A stretch of 5,648 nt of DNA from Alphaproteobacteria bacterium (GCA_017477035.1 JAFUXW010000142.1:1-5648), one strand, 5' to 3'; positions 1 through 4,755 are shown, counted from the first letter of the stretch. Numbers and translations are program-made. Notes: a model not told the origin generated them from the sequence alone.

Positions 1-1
1 C

Positions 2-30
2 AAAGTCCGCCGCTTGGCGGATTTTCTTTT
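2..30 (+). terminator. Intrinsic terminator of an upstream gene outside the window
   Basis: A perfect 6-bp GC-rich stem (TCCGCC at 6-11, GGCGGA at 16-21) closes a 4-base loop and is followed by TTTTCTTTT. This is the standard rho-independent form for rightward transcription, so a plus-strand gene probably ends just left of the window. In many alphaproteobacteria dnaK lies directly before dnaJ, so that gene could be dnaK, but nothing here shows it. The hairpin might also stop leftward transcription, since AAAG lies on its left side, but the T-run on that side cannot be judged at the window edge. Confidence 0.8.
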
Positions 31-84
31 ATCAACCATTATGTATTAAAATGTATAGAATTGTAGGCAACAGTATTAAATTCA

Positions 85-104
85 CTCACTCGGCGCTCAC
101 TCGG
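85..104. repeat. Short tandem direct repeat in a GC-rich patch
   Basis: The 9-mer CTCACTCGG occurs at 85-93 and again at 96-104, a period of 11 bases, inside a GC-rich patch (about 83-119) in otherwise very AT-rich intergenic DNA. No coding frame or RNA fold accounts for it. It could be a remnant of a lost gene, a protein-binding site or part of a dispersed repeat; the window does not decide. Confidence 0.5.
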
Positions 105-120
105 GCAAAAAAGCGGTGGT

Positions 121-144
121 TTATGCAAAAAATAAATTGCATAA
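121..144. repeat. Perfect 8-bp inverted repeat
   Basis: TTATGCAA (121-128) and TTGCATAA (137-144) are exact reverse complements around an 8-base AT loop. There is no T-run directly after either arm, so it is a poor intrinsic terminator. It lies about 50 bases downstream of the broken tRNA-Thr in that gene's direction of transcription. It could be an RNA hairpin in such a transcript or an operator-like site. Confidence 0.5.
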
Positions 145-190
145 CATATTGATTTTATTAAATATTTTTTGATTGTTTGGAAAATTGTTT

Positions 191-233
191 ATTGATTACA
201 AATCAGTAGCTCTACCAACTGAGCTATGTCGGC
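191..233 (-). pseudogene. tRNA-Thr(UGU), 5' half only
   Basis: Read leftward from 233, the sequence gives a normal tRNA 5' half: acceptor strand GCCGACA, the linker TA, D-arm GCTC-AGTTGGTA-GAGC, base T, anticodon 5' strand ACTGA, then loop TTTGTAA with anticodon TGT (200-198), which reads threonine ACA. The 3' strand of the anticodon stem begins as TCA. A full gene would continue GT, but here it continues AT, and the variable loop, T-arm, 3' acceptor strand and CCA are all missing. AT-rich DNA follows instead, and no TTCGAAT-type T-loop appears anywhere between 1 and 190. The gene therefore cannot make a working tRNA unless its 3' half lies beyond the left edge behind an intron. The break at the anticodon stem is a place where tRNA-targeting integrases and group I introns act, so recombination or insertion is plausible. 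An intact tRNA-Thr must exist elsewhere. Confidence 0.8.
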
Positions 234-245
234 ACAAGCAAGAGC

Positions 246-274
246 TTTATATATCACCCTTTTTATCTTGTCAA
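246..274 (-). promoter_or_regulatory. Sigma-70-type promoter of the truncated tRNA-Thr
   Basis: On the minus strand a perfect TTGACA -35 (274-269) is followed by a 17-base spacer and TATAAA as -10 (251-246). The predicted start near 239-240 leaves a leader of about 6 bases before the tRNA 5' end at 233, the usual geometry for a tRNA gene. The promoter looks fully functional although the gene behind it is broken, so this DNA is probably still transcribed leftward. Confidence 0.75.
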
Positions 275-331
275 TAAAAAAACGCACGTATTCATATTTT
301 AGTTAACAACATATGTTTTTTTTATAATTTG

Positions 332-360
332 CTTGCATTTGCCGAATAAAAAAACTAAAT
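332..360 (+). promoter_or_regulatory. Possible heat-shock (RpoH-type) promoter of dnaJ
   Basis: CTTGCA (332-337), a 17-base spacer and CTAAAT (355-360) resemble the alphaproteobacterial RpoH pattern, a CTTG -35 with a C-plus-TAT-like -10. It sits directly before dnaJ, a classic heat-shock gene. The predicted start near 367 gives a 25-base leader. A TATAAT at 323-328 with only a weak -35 could be a housekeeping alternative. The 9-mer ACTAAATAT, which overlaps the proposed -10, is repeated at 372-380. The assignment is tentative. Confidence 0.4.
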
Positions 361-392
361 ATCACCCGTAGACTAAATATGAGAGAAAAAAG

Positions 393-1523
393 ATGCCGGA
401 TACAGAATATTATGATTTGCTTGAAATAAGTAAATCTGCCTCACAAGACGAAATTAAAAAAGCTTTTAGAAAACAAGCTATGAAGTATCATCCGGACCGC
501 AATCCGGGTGACAAAGAGGCTGAGCAAAAATTTAAGCAAATCAATGAAGCTTATGAAGTTTTAAAAGATGAACAAAAACGAGCTGCCTATGACCACTACG
601 GCAAAGCAGGACTAGGCGCATCTGCCGGAGGTAACCCGTTTGGCGGAGAATTTGACTTTTCCGGTGGTTTTGCTGATGTATTTAGCGATATATTTTCTGA
701 ATTTATGGGAGGAAATGCCGGAGGACGAGCTTCTTATGCGCAACGCGGAAGCGATTTACGTTACAATTTAAATATTTCTCTTGAAAAGGCCTTTAACGGA
801 TGCGAAGAAGAAATAATAATTCCTACTACCGAAACTTGCGAAAAGTGTCATGGACACGGCACTAAAAACGGAGAAAAGCCATCGGAATGCCCTACTTGTC
901 ATGGTAGTGGAAAAGTTCGTAGACAGCAAGGTGGATTTTTTGTATTTGAAACTGTCTGTCCTACCTGCGGAGGAAGTGGATTTGCCATAACAGATCCTTG
1001 TCCGGACTGTAAAGGAGCCGGTCAACGCAAAATAAACAAAAAACTTAAAATCAAAATAAAACCGGGAATCGAAACAAATATGCGCATTCGCGTTGCCGGT
1101 GAAGGTATGGCAGGTATTCACGGCGGTGAAAACGGCGACTTATATGTAGGTATAGTGGTAGAACCTCACAAACTTTACGAGCGCAACGGAGATGATTTAT
1201 ATACGGCAGTTCCGGTATCTGTAAGCAGTGCAATTTTAGGAGGTTCGGTGGAAATTCCTGGAATTGACGGACAAAAAGTAGAGGTTACTATACCGGCCGG
1301 AACTCAAAATGACACGCTTATAAAAGTCAAAGGTGAAGGAATGCACCAATACGATTCGGAAAAACGCGGTGATTTATATGTGAGCGTAAAGGTTGTAATC
1401 CCCACTAAACTTTCCAAAAAGCAAAAGGAACTTATGGAAGCTTTTCGCGAAGAAAGCAAACATGAAAACAATCAGCCGGAAATCAAAGGATTTTTTGATA
1501 AAATAGCCGATATGTTCAAATAA
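393..1523 (+). CDS. dnaJ: Chaperone protein DnaJ (Hsp40)
   Basis: DnaJ is the cytoplasmic co-chaperone that delivers unfolded clients to DnaK and stimulates DnaK ATP hydrolysis. The 376 residues show the full type I layout. The J domain is residues 1-70, with the HPD triad at 33-35 inside KYHPDRNPGD. A Gly/Phe-rich linker runs from about 71 to 118. The zinc-binding domain has all four CxxCxGxG repeats (CEKCHGHG 149-156, CPTCHGSG 166-173, CPTCGGSG 189-196, CPDCKGAG 203-210). The substrate-binding and dimerisation domains follow to the end. Length matches typical bacterial DnaJ (about 370-380). The start is supported by a purine-rich GAGAG at 381-385, seven bases before ATG. dnaK and grpE are not visible; a terminator and a broken tRNA lie upstream, so dnaJ seems to be transcribed on its own, perhaps from the heat-shock-like promoter at 332-360. 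It ends in a strong terminator at 1543-1573. Nothing in the protein looks degraded. Confidence 0.98.
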   Translation: MPDTEYYDLLEISKSASQDEIKKAFRKQAMKYHPDRNPGDKEAEQKFKQINEAYEVLKDEQKRAAYDHYGKAGLGASAGGNPFGGEFDFSGGFADVFSDIFSEFMGGNAGGRASYAQRGSDLRYNLNISLEKAFNGCEEEIIIPTTETCEKCHGHGTKNGEKPSECPTCHGSGKVRRQQGGFFVFETVCPTCGGSGFAITDPCPDCKGAGQRKINKKLKIKIKPGIETNMRIRVAGEGMAGIHGGENGDLYVGIVVEPHKLYERNGDDLYTAVPVSVSSAILGGSVEIPGIDGQKVEVTIPAGTQNDTLIKVKGEGMHQYDSEKRGDLYVSVKVVIPTKLSKKQKELMEAFREESKHENNQPEIKGFFDKIADMFK

Positions 1524-1542
1524 TTTTTAAAGTCTTTTACAC

Positions 1543-1573
1543 AAAAAAACCGCTTATTCAGCGGTTTTTTTTG
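1543..1573. terminator. Bidirectional terminator between dnaJ and tRNA-Arg
   Basis: ACCGCT (1549-1554) pairs with AGCGGT (1560-1565) around the loop TATTC. A run of A on the left (1543-1548) and T on the right (1566-1572) extends the stem and provides a U-tail on both strands. It stops dnaJ transcription rightward and can stop tRNA-Arg transcription leftward, about 10 bases past the tRNA 3' end. Confidence 0.88.
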
Positions 1574-1581
1574 CTTTTTAT

Positions 1582-1658
1582 TGGCGCGCTCCGGGCGATT
1601 CGAACGCCCGACCCACAGCTTAGAAGGCTGTTGCTCTATCCTGCTGAGCTAGGAGCGC
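1582..1658 (-). tRNA. tRNA-Arg(UCU)
   Basis: Read leftward, this 77-base gene folds into a complete cloverleaf. The acceptor is GCGCTCC/GGAGCGC, the D-arm GCTC...GAGC, the anticodon stem ACAGC/GCTGT with loop CTTCTAA, and the T-arm GGGCG-TTCGAAT-CGCCC. The discriminator base is G and CCA is encoded (1584-1582). The anticodon TCT reads AGA, with AGG by wobble. The terminator at 1543-1573 lies just downstream. There is no sign of integration at its 3' end. Confidence 0.97.
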
Positions 1659-1675
1659 ATCACTTTCAGAACAGA

Positions 1676-1703
1676 AAATTACACAAATTTTCCTTGTTGT
1701 CAA
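1676..1703 (-). promoter_or_regulatory. Promoter of tRNA-Arg
   Basis: On the minus strand a perfect TTGACA (1703-1698) lies 16 bases before TAATTT (1681-1676), a weaker -10. The implied start near 1669 is about 10 bases from the tRNA 5' end. The layout matches the promoter of the truncated tRNA-Thr, with a less perfect -10. Confidence 0.6.
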
Positions 1704-1732
1704 TGAATAAATTAATTTTTTTTATTTTATGC

Positions 1733-1796
1733 TTGCAATTAATAAAATAAATTGATATATTTCACTTTGACAAAAAAGTAATTATGCCTATTTTTG
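1733..1796 (+). promoter_or_regulatory. Tandem promoter-like sites of the 84-residue orphan gene
   Basis: Two possible promoters face the orphan gene. The upstream one is TTGCAA (1733-1738), 17 bases, TATATT (1756-1761). The downstream one is TTGACA (1767-1772), 16 bases, TATTTT (1789-1794). The downstream region also matches the Bacteroidota pattern exactly: TTTG (1766-1769), 19 bases, then TATTTTTG (1789-1796), which fits TAnnTTTG. Both readings put the start near 1801, leaving an AT-rich leader of about 30 bases before ATG 1833. The host's own rpmJ promoter also uses TTGACA/TATTTT, so the sigma-70 reading needs no foreign origin. Confidence 0.6.
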
Positions 1797-1832
1797 GTAG
1801 TTACTATAATTATAAATTCAAAATATTTCAAT

Positions 1833-2087
1833 ATGGAAATGAATCATGAATTTTGCGCAAAGTTCCGCAAAGATTTGAAAGAACGAGGTCTGAATTACGT
1901 TATCGTTGAGCTGTTAACATCAACCAGTGAGAAGGTACCTCTCAAGAAGCAGTATCTCGCCAGAGAATGCAAGAAACCTGCTTTCGCTGCCAAGATTGAG
2001 GATGCTATCACAGCCGTCGGCAATGCCAACCGTTCTCTCAGACCTGCTCTGAACACTCTGCGCACTGAGATCATTGGAGCCAAGTAA
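1833..2087 (+). CDS. Hypothetical small basic protein, 84 residues
   Basis: I do not recognise this family. It begins MEMNHEFCAKFRKDLKERG and ends EIIGAK. It is basic (16 Lys/Arg against 10 Asp/Glu), with a likely beta segment near residues 20-30 (LNYVIVELL) followed by probable helices to the end. There is no signal peptide, membrane segment or catalytic motif. It looks like a real gene: strong promoter-like sequence upstream, an intrinsic terminator 27 bases after the stop, and organised codon use. That use differs from dgkA: 7 of 10 Lys are AAG (1 of 8 in dgkA), 7 of 9 Leu are CTC or CTG, GC is about 46% and half of third positions are G or C. rpmJ also favours AAG (6 of 10), so high expression could explain part of this, but rpmJ uses TTG/TTA for Leu. 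No Shine-Dalgarno site precedes ATG 1833 or the alternative in-frame ATG 1839. A TTG at 1794 is in frame but lies inside the promoter, so I reject it as the start. A nucleic-acid-binding role is possible from charge alone. Confidence 0.75.
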   Translation: MEMNHEFCAKFRKDLKERGLNYVIVELLTSTSEKVPLKKQYLARECKKPAFAAKIEDAITAVGNANRSLRPALNTLRTEIIGAK

Positions 2088-2113
2088 TGCTCTGAGTTCT
2101 TTTCTTATTTAAC

Positions 2114-2158
2114 AAACATCCGATGCCTTCGTGCAAAAAAATCGGGTGTTTTTATTTT
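2114..2158 (+). terminator. Terminator of the 84-residue orphan gene
   Basis: AAACATCCGAT (2114-2124) pairs with ATCGGGTGTTT (2141-2151), 11 pairs with one G-U, around a 16-base loop, and is followed by TTTATTTTT. It is a clear rho-independent form for rightward transcription. A dedicated terminator supports the orphan ORF as a genuine single-gene transcript. Confidence 0.85.
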
Positions 2159-2176
2159 TAAACAGAGTTTTATTTA

Positions 2177-2211
2177 CAAAAAAACTCTCTGCCAATATAA
2201 TCAGCAGAGAG
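2177..2211 (-). terminator. Terminator of rpmJ
   Basis: Read leftward, CTCTCTGC (2211-2204) pairs perfectly with GCAGAGAG (2192-2185) around an 11-base loop, and seven T follow (2184-2178). It lies 24 bases past the rpmJ stop and ends that transcript. Confidence 0.9.
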
Positions 2212-2235
2212 GTAATATAACCCAGTTCCGAAAGA

Positions 2236-2361
2236 CTATCCTTGACGAGCCTTCAACTTCGGATTCTTTTTATTAATTACATAAACGCGACCTTTACGAC
2301 GAACAATCTTGCAGTTCAAATCGCGAACCTTTTTAGATTTTAACGAACTATAGCACTTCAT
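2236..2361 (-). CDS. rpmJ: 50S ribosomal protein L36 (bL36)
   Basis: bL36 is the smallest protein of the large ribosomal subunit and binds 23S rRNA. The 41-residue product starts MKCYSSLKSKKVRDLNCKIV and continues with RRKGRVYVINKKNP and KLKARQG, the 41-residue form common in alphaproteobacteria. The canonical 37-38 residue form carries a CCHC zinc site. Here the two Cys (3 and 17) do not sit in that arrangement, so I infer the zinc-free variant. A Shine-Dalgarno AAGGAA (2374-2369) lies seven bases before ATG. The gene stands alone, with its own TTGACA/TATTTT promoter and a perfect terminator, which is usual for this variant. Lys codons favour AAG, as expected for high expression. Confidence 0.96.
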   Translation of the reverse strand: MKCYSSLKSKKVRDLNCKIVRRKGRVYVINKKNPKLKARQG

Positions 2362-2393
2362 TTTTTTATTCCTTATATTAAACGTTTGAGCGC

Positions 2394-2422
2394 AAAATAA
2401 GCTATTTATAATCGATTGTCAA
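2394..2422 (-). promoter_or_regulatory. Promoter of rpmJ
   Basis: On the minus strand a perfect TTGACA (2422-2417), a 17-base spacer and TATTTT (2399-2394) form a strong sigma-70-type promoter. Transcription would start near 2387, giving a leader of about 26 bases that contains the AAGGAA ribosome-binding site. Confidence 0.8.
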
Positions 2423-2604
2423 CCTCTTTTTTTGTTTTTGTTCGGCAAAATAGAAAAAATATTTTTCTTGCAATAATCCTGATATAAATTGTCGGACTTT
2501 CCCAAGCTACGCTACTTATTTGAGGACGAATTAAATTGCCCTCCTCTCTGTTTGTTTAAATATTCAAAGTTCATCGTTTTATTATATGAACTTTTTTATA
2601 ATAC

Positions 2605-2637
2605 AAAAACGGACGGTAAAGAGCTCCGCCCGTTTTT
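2605..2637. terminator. Terminator of the Skp-like gene, symmetrical
   Basis: Read leftward, AAAAACGGGCGG (2637-2626) pairs with CCGTCCGTTTTT (2616-2605), 12 pairs with one G-U, around a 9-base loop. It starts 16 bases past the stop of the Skp-like gene. It is flanked by A and T on both sides and could work in both directions, but no plus-strand gene is seen before it. The roughly 180 bases between it and the rpmJ promoter hold no gene I can support. Confidence 0.85.
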
Positions 2638-2652
2638 AAACAATTCTAAAGT

Positions 2653-3135
2653 TTATCTTACCTGTTCAACCACAGCATCGGTGATATCCACACCGCCGGT
2701 GACTAAAGAAGACTTATTGAAAACAATTTTCAAACCCTCTTTTTCTGCTACAGAATTAATAATTCCGTTTAATTTTTGATCTGATGCTTGCAAAGCAGAT
2801 GCATATTCCTTATCATAATCTGCTTTTTTAGCATTTATTTGAGCCAAATACTTTTCAGATAACTTTTTCTTTTCATCTTCTTTCTTTTCTTTATTTATCT
2901 TTTCATTAGCCTCATCTGCCATCTTGCGAAGATTTTGAATTTGAGAATTACGTTCATTATTCAACGCAACCAAATCTTTAGAAGACATCACCACACGCTG
3001 CACATCAACAACCGCAAAATTTGCTGCCTTACGAGCCATTGCCTTATAGGTGACCAAAGAACTGATAACAGCTGCTACAACCGCAACCAGAACAACTAAT
3101 CCGTAATTAATATTTCCGTTTTCAAATTTAGACAT
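2653..3135 (-). CDS. Skp/OmpH-family envelope chaperone-like protein
   Basis: Skp (OmpH family) is a periplasmic trimer that holds unfolded outer-membrane proteins on their way to the BAM complex. The 160 residues fit the family. A hydrophobic stretch lies at about 11-30. FAVVDVQRVVMSSKD (40-54) matches the conserved beta strand after the signal peptide. A Lys/Glu-rich coiled coil runs from about 57 to 125. GLKIVFNKSSLVTGGVDITD (134-153) matches the C-terminal core strands. Two points are unusual. Ten residues with almost no net charge precede the hydrophobic segment, and Lys31, Arg35 and Lys36 come right after it. AMA (32-34) could be a signal peptidase site, but an uncleaved anchor is equally possible. 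The gene is alone, not beside bamA or lpxD as skp often is. AAGGAG (3147-3142) six bases before ATG supports the start. The family is clear; export to the periplasm is inferred. Confidence 0.85.
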   Translation of the reverse strand: MSKFENGNINYGLVVLVAVVAAVISSLVTYKAMARKAANFAVVDVQRVVMSSKDLVALNNERNSQIQNLRKMADEANEKINKEKKEDEKKKLSEKYLAQINAKKADYDKEYASALQASDQKLNGIINSVAEKEGLKIVFNKSSLVTGGVDITDAVVEQVR

Positions 3136-3165
3136 TTTAAACTCCTTTATGCAAAATCTTCGTTA

Positions 3166-3193
3166 ATATTATTATTTTTTTATTCATTTTCAA
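3166..3193 (-). promoter_or_regulatory. Possible promoter of the Skp-like gene
   Basis: On the minus strand TTGAAA (3193-3188), a 16-base spacer and TAATAT (3171-3166) give a moderate sigma-70-type promoter about 30 bases before the start codon. The -35 is also readable as CTTGAA, the alphaproteobacterial heat-shock -35, but no matching C-containing -10 is seen. Confidence 0.4.
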
Positions 3194-3229
3194 GACTTTC
3201 ATAATATTTTATACACATAATGAAAAATA

Positions 3230-3257
3230 TTGACGTCAGCCAAAAATATATTATTCT
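3230..3257 (+). promoter_or_regulatory. Possible promoter of dgkA-hemW
   Basis: TTGACG (3230-3235), a 16-base spacer and TATTCT (3252-3257) would start transcription near 3264, about 15 bases before dgkA. A perfect TATAAT at 3257-3262 is too far from this -35 (21 bases) and would place the start in the ribosome-binding site, so I prefer the first reading. The -35 overlaps the palindrome TGACGTCA (3231-3238), a possible operator between the divergent genes. Confidence 0.4.
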
Positions 3258-3278
3258 ATAATAAAAAAGGAGAATGTT

Positions 3279-3650
3279 ATGAAGTCTGGCGATACAGGTT
3301 TAAAAAGGATATTAAAAGCCTTTGTTTATTCATATAACGGTTTTTTATCTGCCTTTAAAAGTGAAGCTGCATTTCGGCAAGATTTAGCGGTATTTTTTGT
3401 ATTTTCAGCGATTGCGATAATTCTGAACATTACGATCTTGCATAAAATCATTATGATTTCCGCGTTACTTCTTATACTTATACTTGAGTTGGTAAATACT
3501 GCCATTGAAACTATAATCGACCGCATATCACCTGACTATCACGAACTGTCAAAAAAAGCCAAAGATATAGGAAGTTTATTGGTACTGTTATCTTTTATTA
3601 ATGCCATATTATGGTGGGGCGGTATTTTATTCACCGATTATCTGCTCTGA
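3279..3650 (+). CDS. dgkA: Diacylglycerol kinase, DgkA type
   Basis: DgkA is a small inner-membrane trimer that phosphorylates diacylglycerol with ATP to give phosphatidic acid, recycling the diacylglycerol released when membrane phospholipids donate head groups. The 123 residues align along their length with E. coli DgkA (122). An amphipathic N-terminal helix with LKRILKAF comes first, then EAAFRQ (29-34). Three membrane segments lie at about 36-53, 56-76 and 98-118. The catalytic block ELVNTAIETIIDRI covers 70-83, and DYHELSKKAKDIGS covers 86-99. Residues matching the known active-site positions are present: Glu29, Glu70, Asn73, Glu77, Asp81, Lys95 and Asp96 (E. coli numbering is one lower). 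AAGGAG at 3267-3272 lies six bases before ATG. The stop is four bases before hemW, so the two are probably one transcript. I see no sequence features of the undecaprenol kinase subfamily, but substrate choice cannot be settled here. Confidence 0.96.
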   Translation: MKSGDTGLKRILKAFVYSYNGFLSAFKSEAAFRQDLAVFFVFSAIAIILNITILHKIIMISALLLILILELVNTAIETIIDRISPDYHELSKKAKDIGSLLVLLSFINAILWWGGILFTDYLL

Positions 3651-3654
3651 TAAA

Positions 3655-4749
3655 ATGTATAAACCTGAAGAATTAGCAATATATATTCATTGGCCGTTTT
3701 GCAAAAGCAAATGTCCTTATTGCGATTTTTATAAAGAAGTTAACCGTAACATAAATCAAAATGATATTATAGAAGAATACCTTTCAGCCTTGCACCGATA
3801 TTATGATTTATTACCTAACAGACACGTAAAATCCATATTTTTCGGAGGAGGAACCCCCTCATTGATTGAGGCAAAAAATATCGAAAAAATCATCGATTTT
3901 ATCACAAAATACTGGAAAATATCCCAAAATATCGAGATTAGTTTAGAGGCTAATCCTAATACTCGCTACGATACGATGTTCAAAGATTTTAAAAATGCCG
4001 GCATAAATCGCCTTTCACTCGGAGTACAAGCGTTAAATGATGATGATTTACATTTTTTAGGACGCTCCCATAACGTAAAAACGGCTCGTTTATGCTTACA
4101 AGAAATTGTGCAAGTATTCAATAATCATTCTGCCGATTTGATTTATGCACTGCCGCAGCAAAGTCTTAAAAGTTGGTCGCAACAACTTGAAGAAATATGC
4201 TCATTCAGCCTGAAGCATCTTTCTTTATATCAATTGACCATTGAAGAAAACACAGTTTTTGCCCGCAGAGGAATTAAACCTCTGGATGAAGAAAAATCCG
4301 TTGAAATTTATAATTATACACGTAATTATTTATCTAAAAAAAATTACAAACATTATGAAGTTTCAAATTTTGCAGTATCCGGATATGAATCAAAGCATAA
4401 CTTGACATATTGGCAAGGAGGAGAATATATCGGCATAGGTAAATCAGCACACGGCAGAATATGTATAAACAATCAACACTTTGCTGTTACATATCCTTTT
4501 AATAATGAAAAACTTACTTCTCAGCAACGGGCTGAAGAGTTGATTATTATGGGATTAAGATTAACCGAGGGAATTAATAAAGCCGATTTCCAAAATATTT
4601 GCGGTATTAATTTCTATAATTTTATTAATCTTGAAAAATTAAATCAACTTAAAGAATTGGGAATGCTTATAGAATCTCCAACTCACGTTTTTGTAAGTTA
4701 TAAAGGATTTTTATTAATTGATGCAATAATTGCGGAACTATGTTCTTAA
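3655..4749 (+). CDS. hemW: Heme chaperone HemW (radical SAM, HemN-like)
   Basis: HemW is a radical-SAM protein related to coproporphyrinogen dehydrogenase HemN. Characterised members bind heme and hand it to apoproteins rather than acting as the oxidase. With the start at ATG 3655 the protein has 364 residues, close to the usual 375-400. The cluster motif CxxxCxxC is C16, C20 and C23 in YIHWPFCKSKCPYCDFY. GGGTPS (64-69) and EANPNT (98-103) are SAM-binding segments. RLSLGVQ (119-125), LGRSH (135-139), LYALPQQ-like and LTIEENT blocks follow. NLTYWQGGEYIGIGKSAHG, near two-thirds of the length, is the HemW-type region. The cytoplasmic HemW family is favoured over true HemN by the N-terminus beginning almost at the cluster motif. 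An in-frame ATG at 3601 lies inside dgkA and would add 18 unrelated residues, so I reject it. No good Shine-Dalgarno site precedes 3655, so translation is probably coupled to dgkA. Confidence 0.93.
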   Translation: MYKPEELAIYIHWPFCKSKCPYCDFYKEVNRNINQNDIIEEYLSALHRYYDLLPNRHVKSIFFGGGTPSLIEAKNIEKIIDFITKYWKISQNIEISLEANPNTRYDTMFKDFKNAGINRLSLGVQALNDDDLHFLGRSHNVKTARLCLQEIVQVFNNHSADLIYALPQQSLKSWSQQLEEICSFSLKHLSLYQLTIEENTVFARRGIKPLDEEKSVEIYNYTRNYLSKKNYKHYEVSNFAVSGYESKHNLTYWQGGEYIGIGKSAHGRICINNQHFAVTYPFNNEKLTSQQRAEELIIMGLRLTEGINKADFQNICGINFYNFINLEKLNQLKELGMLIESPTHVFVSYKGFLLIDAIIAELCS

Positions 4750-4755
4750 TATGCT

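Noticed and set aside
1..192. Group I intron interrupting tRNA-Thr
   Set aside because: A 3' exon is not present in the window, and I see no recognisable conserved intron core in the AT-rich stretch. An intron whose 3' end lies beyond the left edge cannot be fully excluded.
768..1233. Minus-strand open frames inside dnaJ
   Set aside because: They are shadows of the strongly supported dnaJ frame, with Cys/Phe-rich low-information translations.
1582..1658. Attachment site or integrated element at tRNA-Arg
   Set aside because: The tRNA is intact, there is no direct repeat of its 3' end nearby, and its 3' side holds only the dnaJ terminator.
1794..1832. In-frame TTG start adding 13 residues to the orphan protein
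   Set aside because: The TTG lies inside the -10 region and before the predicted transcript start, so ATG 1833 (or 1839) is preferred.
2423..2604. Possible structured RNA or gene between the rpmJ promoter and the Skp-like terminator
   Set aside because: Only weak short complementarities (for example GAGG 2522-2525 with CCTC 2543-2546) and no tRNA, SRP, RNase P or riboswitch motif are visible.
2489..2779. Open frame of 96 codons on the plus strand
   Set aside because: It overlaps the 3' end of the clear Skp-like gene and runs through that gene's terminator. It has no ribosome-binding site, starts with TTG, and its translation resembles no family.
3601..3654. Upstream ATG for hemW
   Set aside because: It lies inside dgkA and would add 18 residues not seen before the radical-SAM motif in this family.
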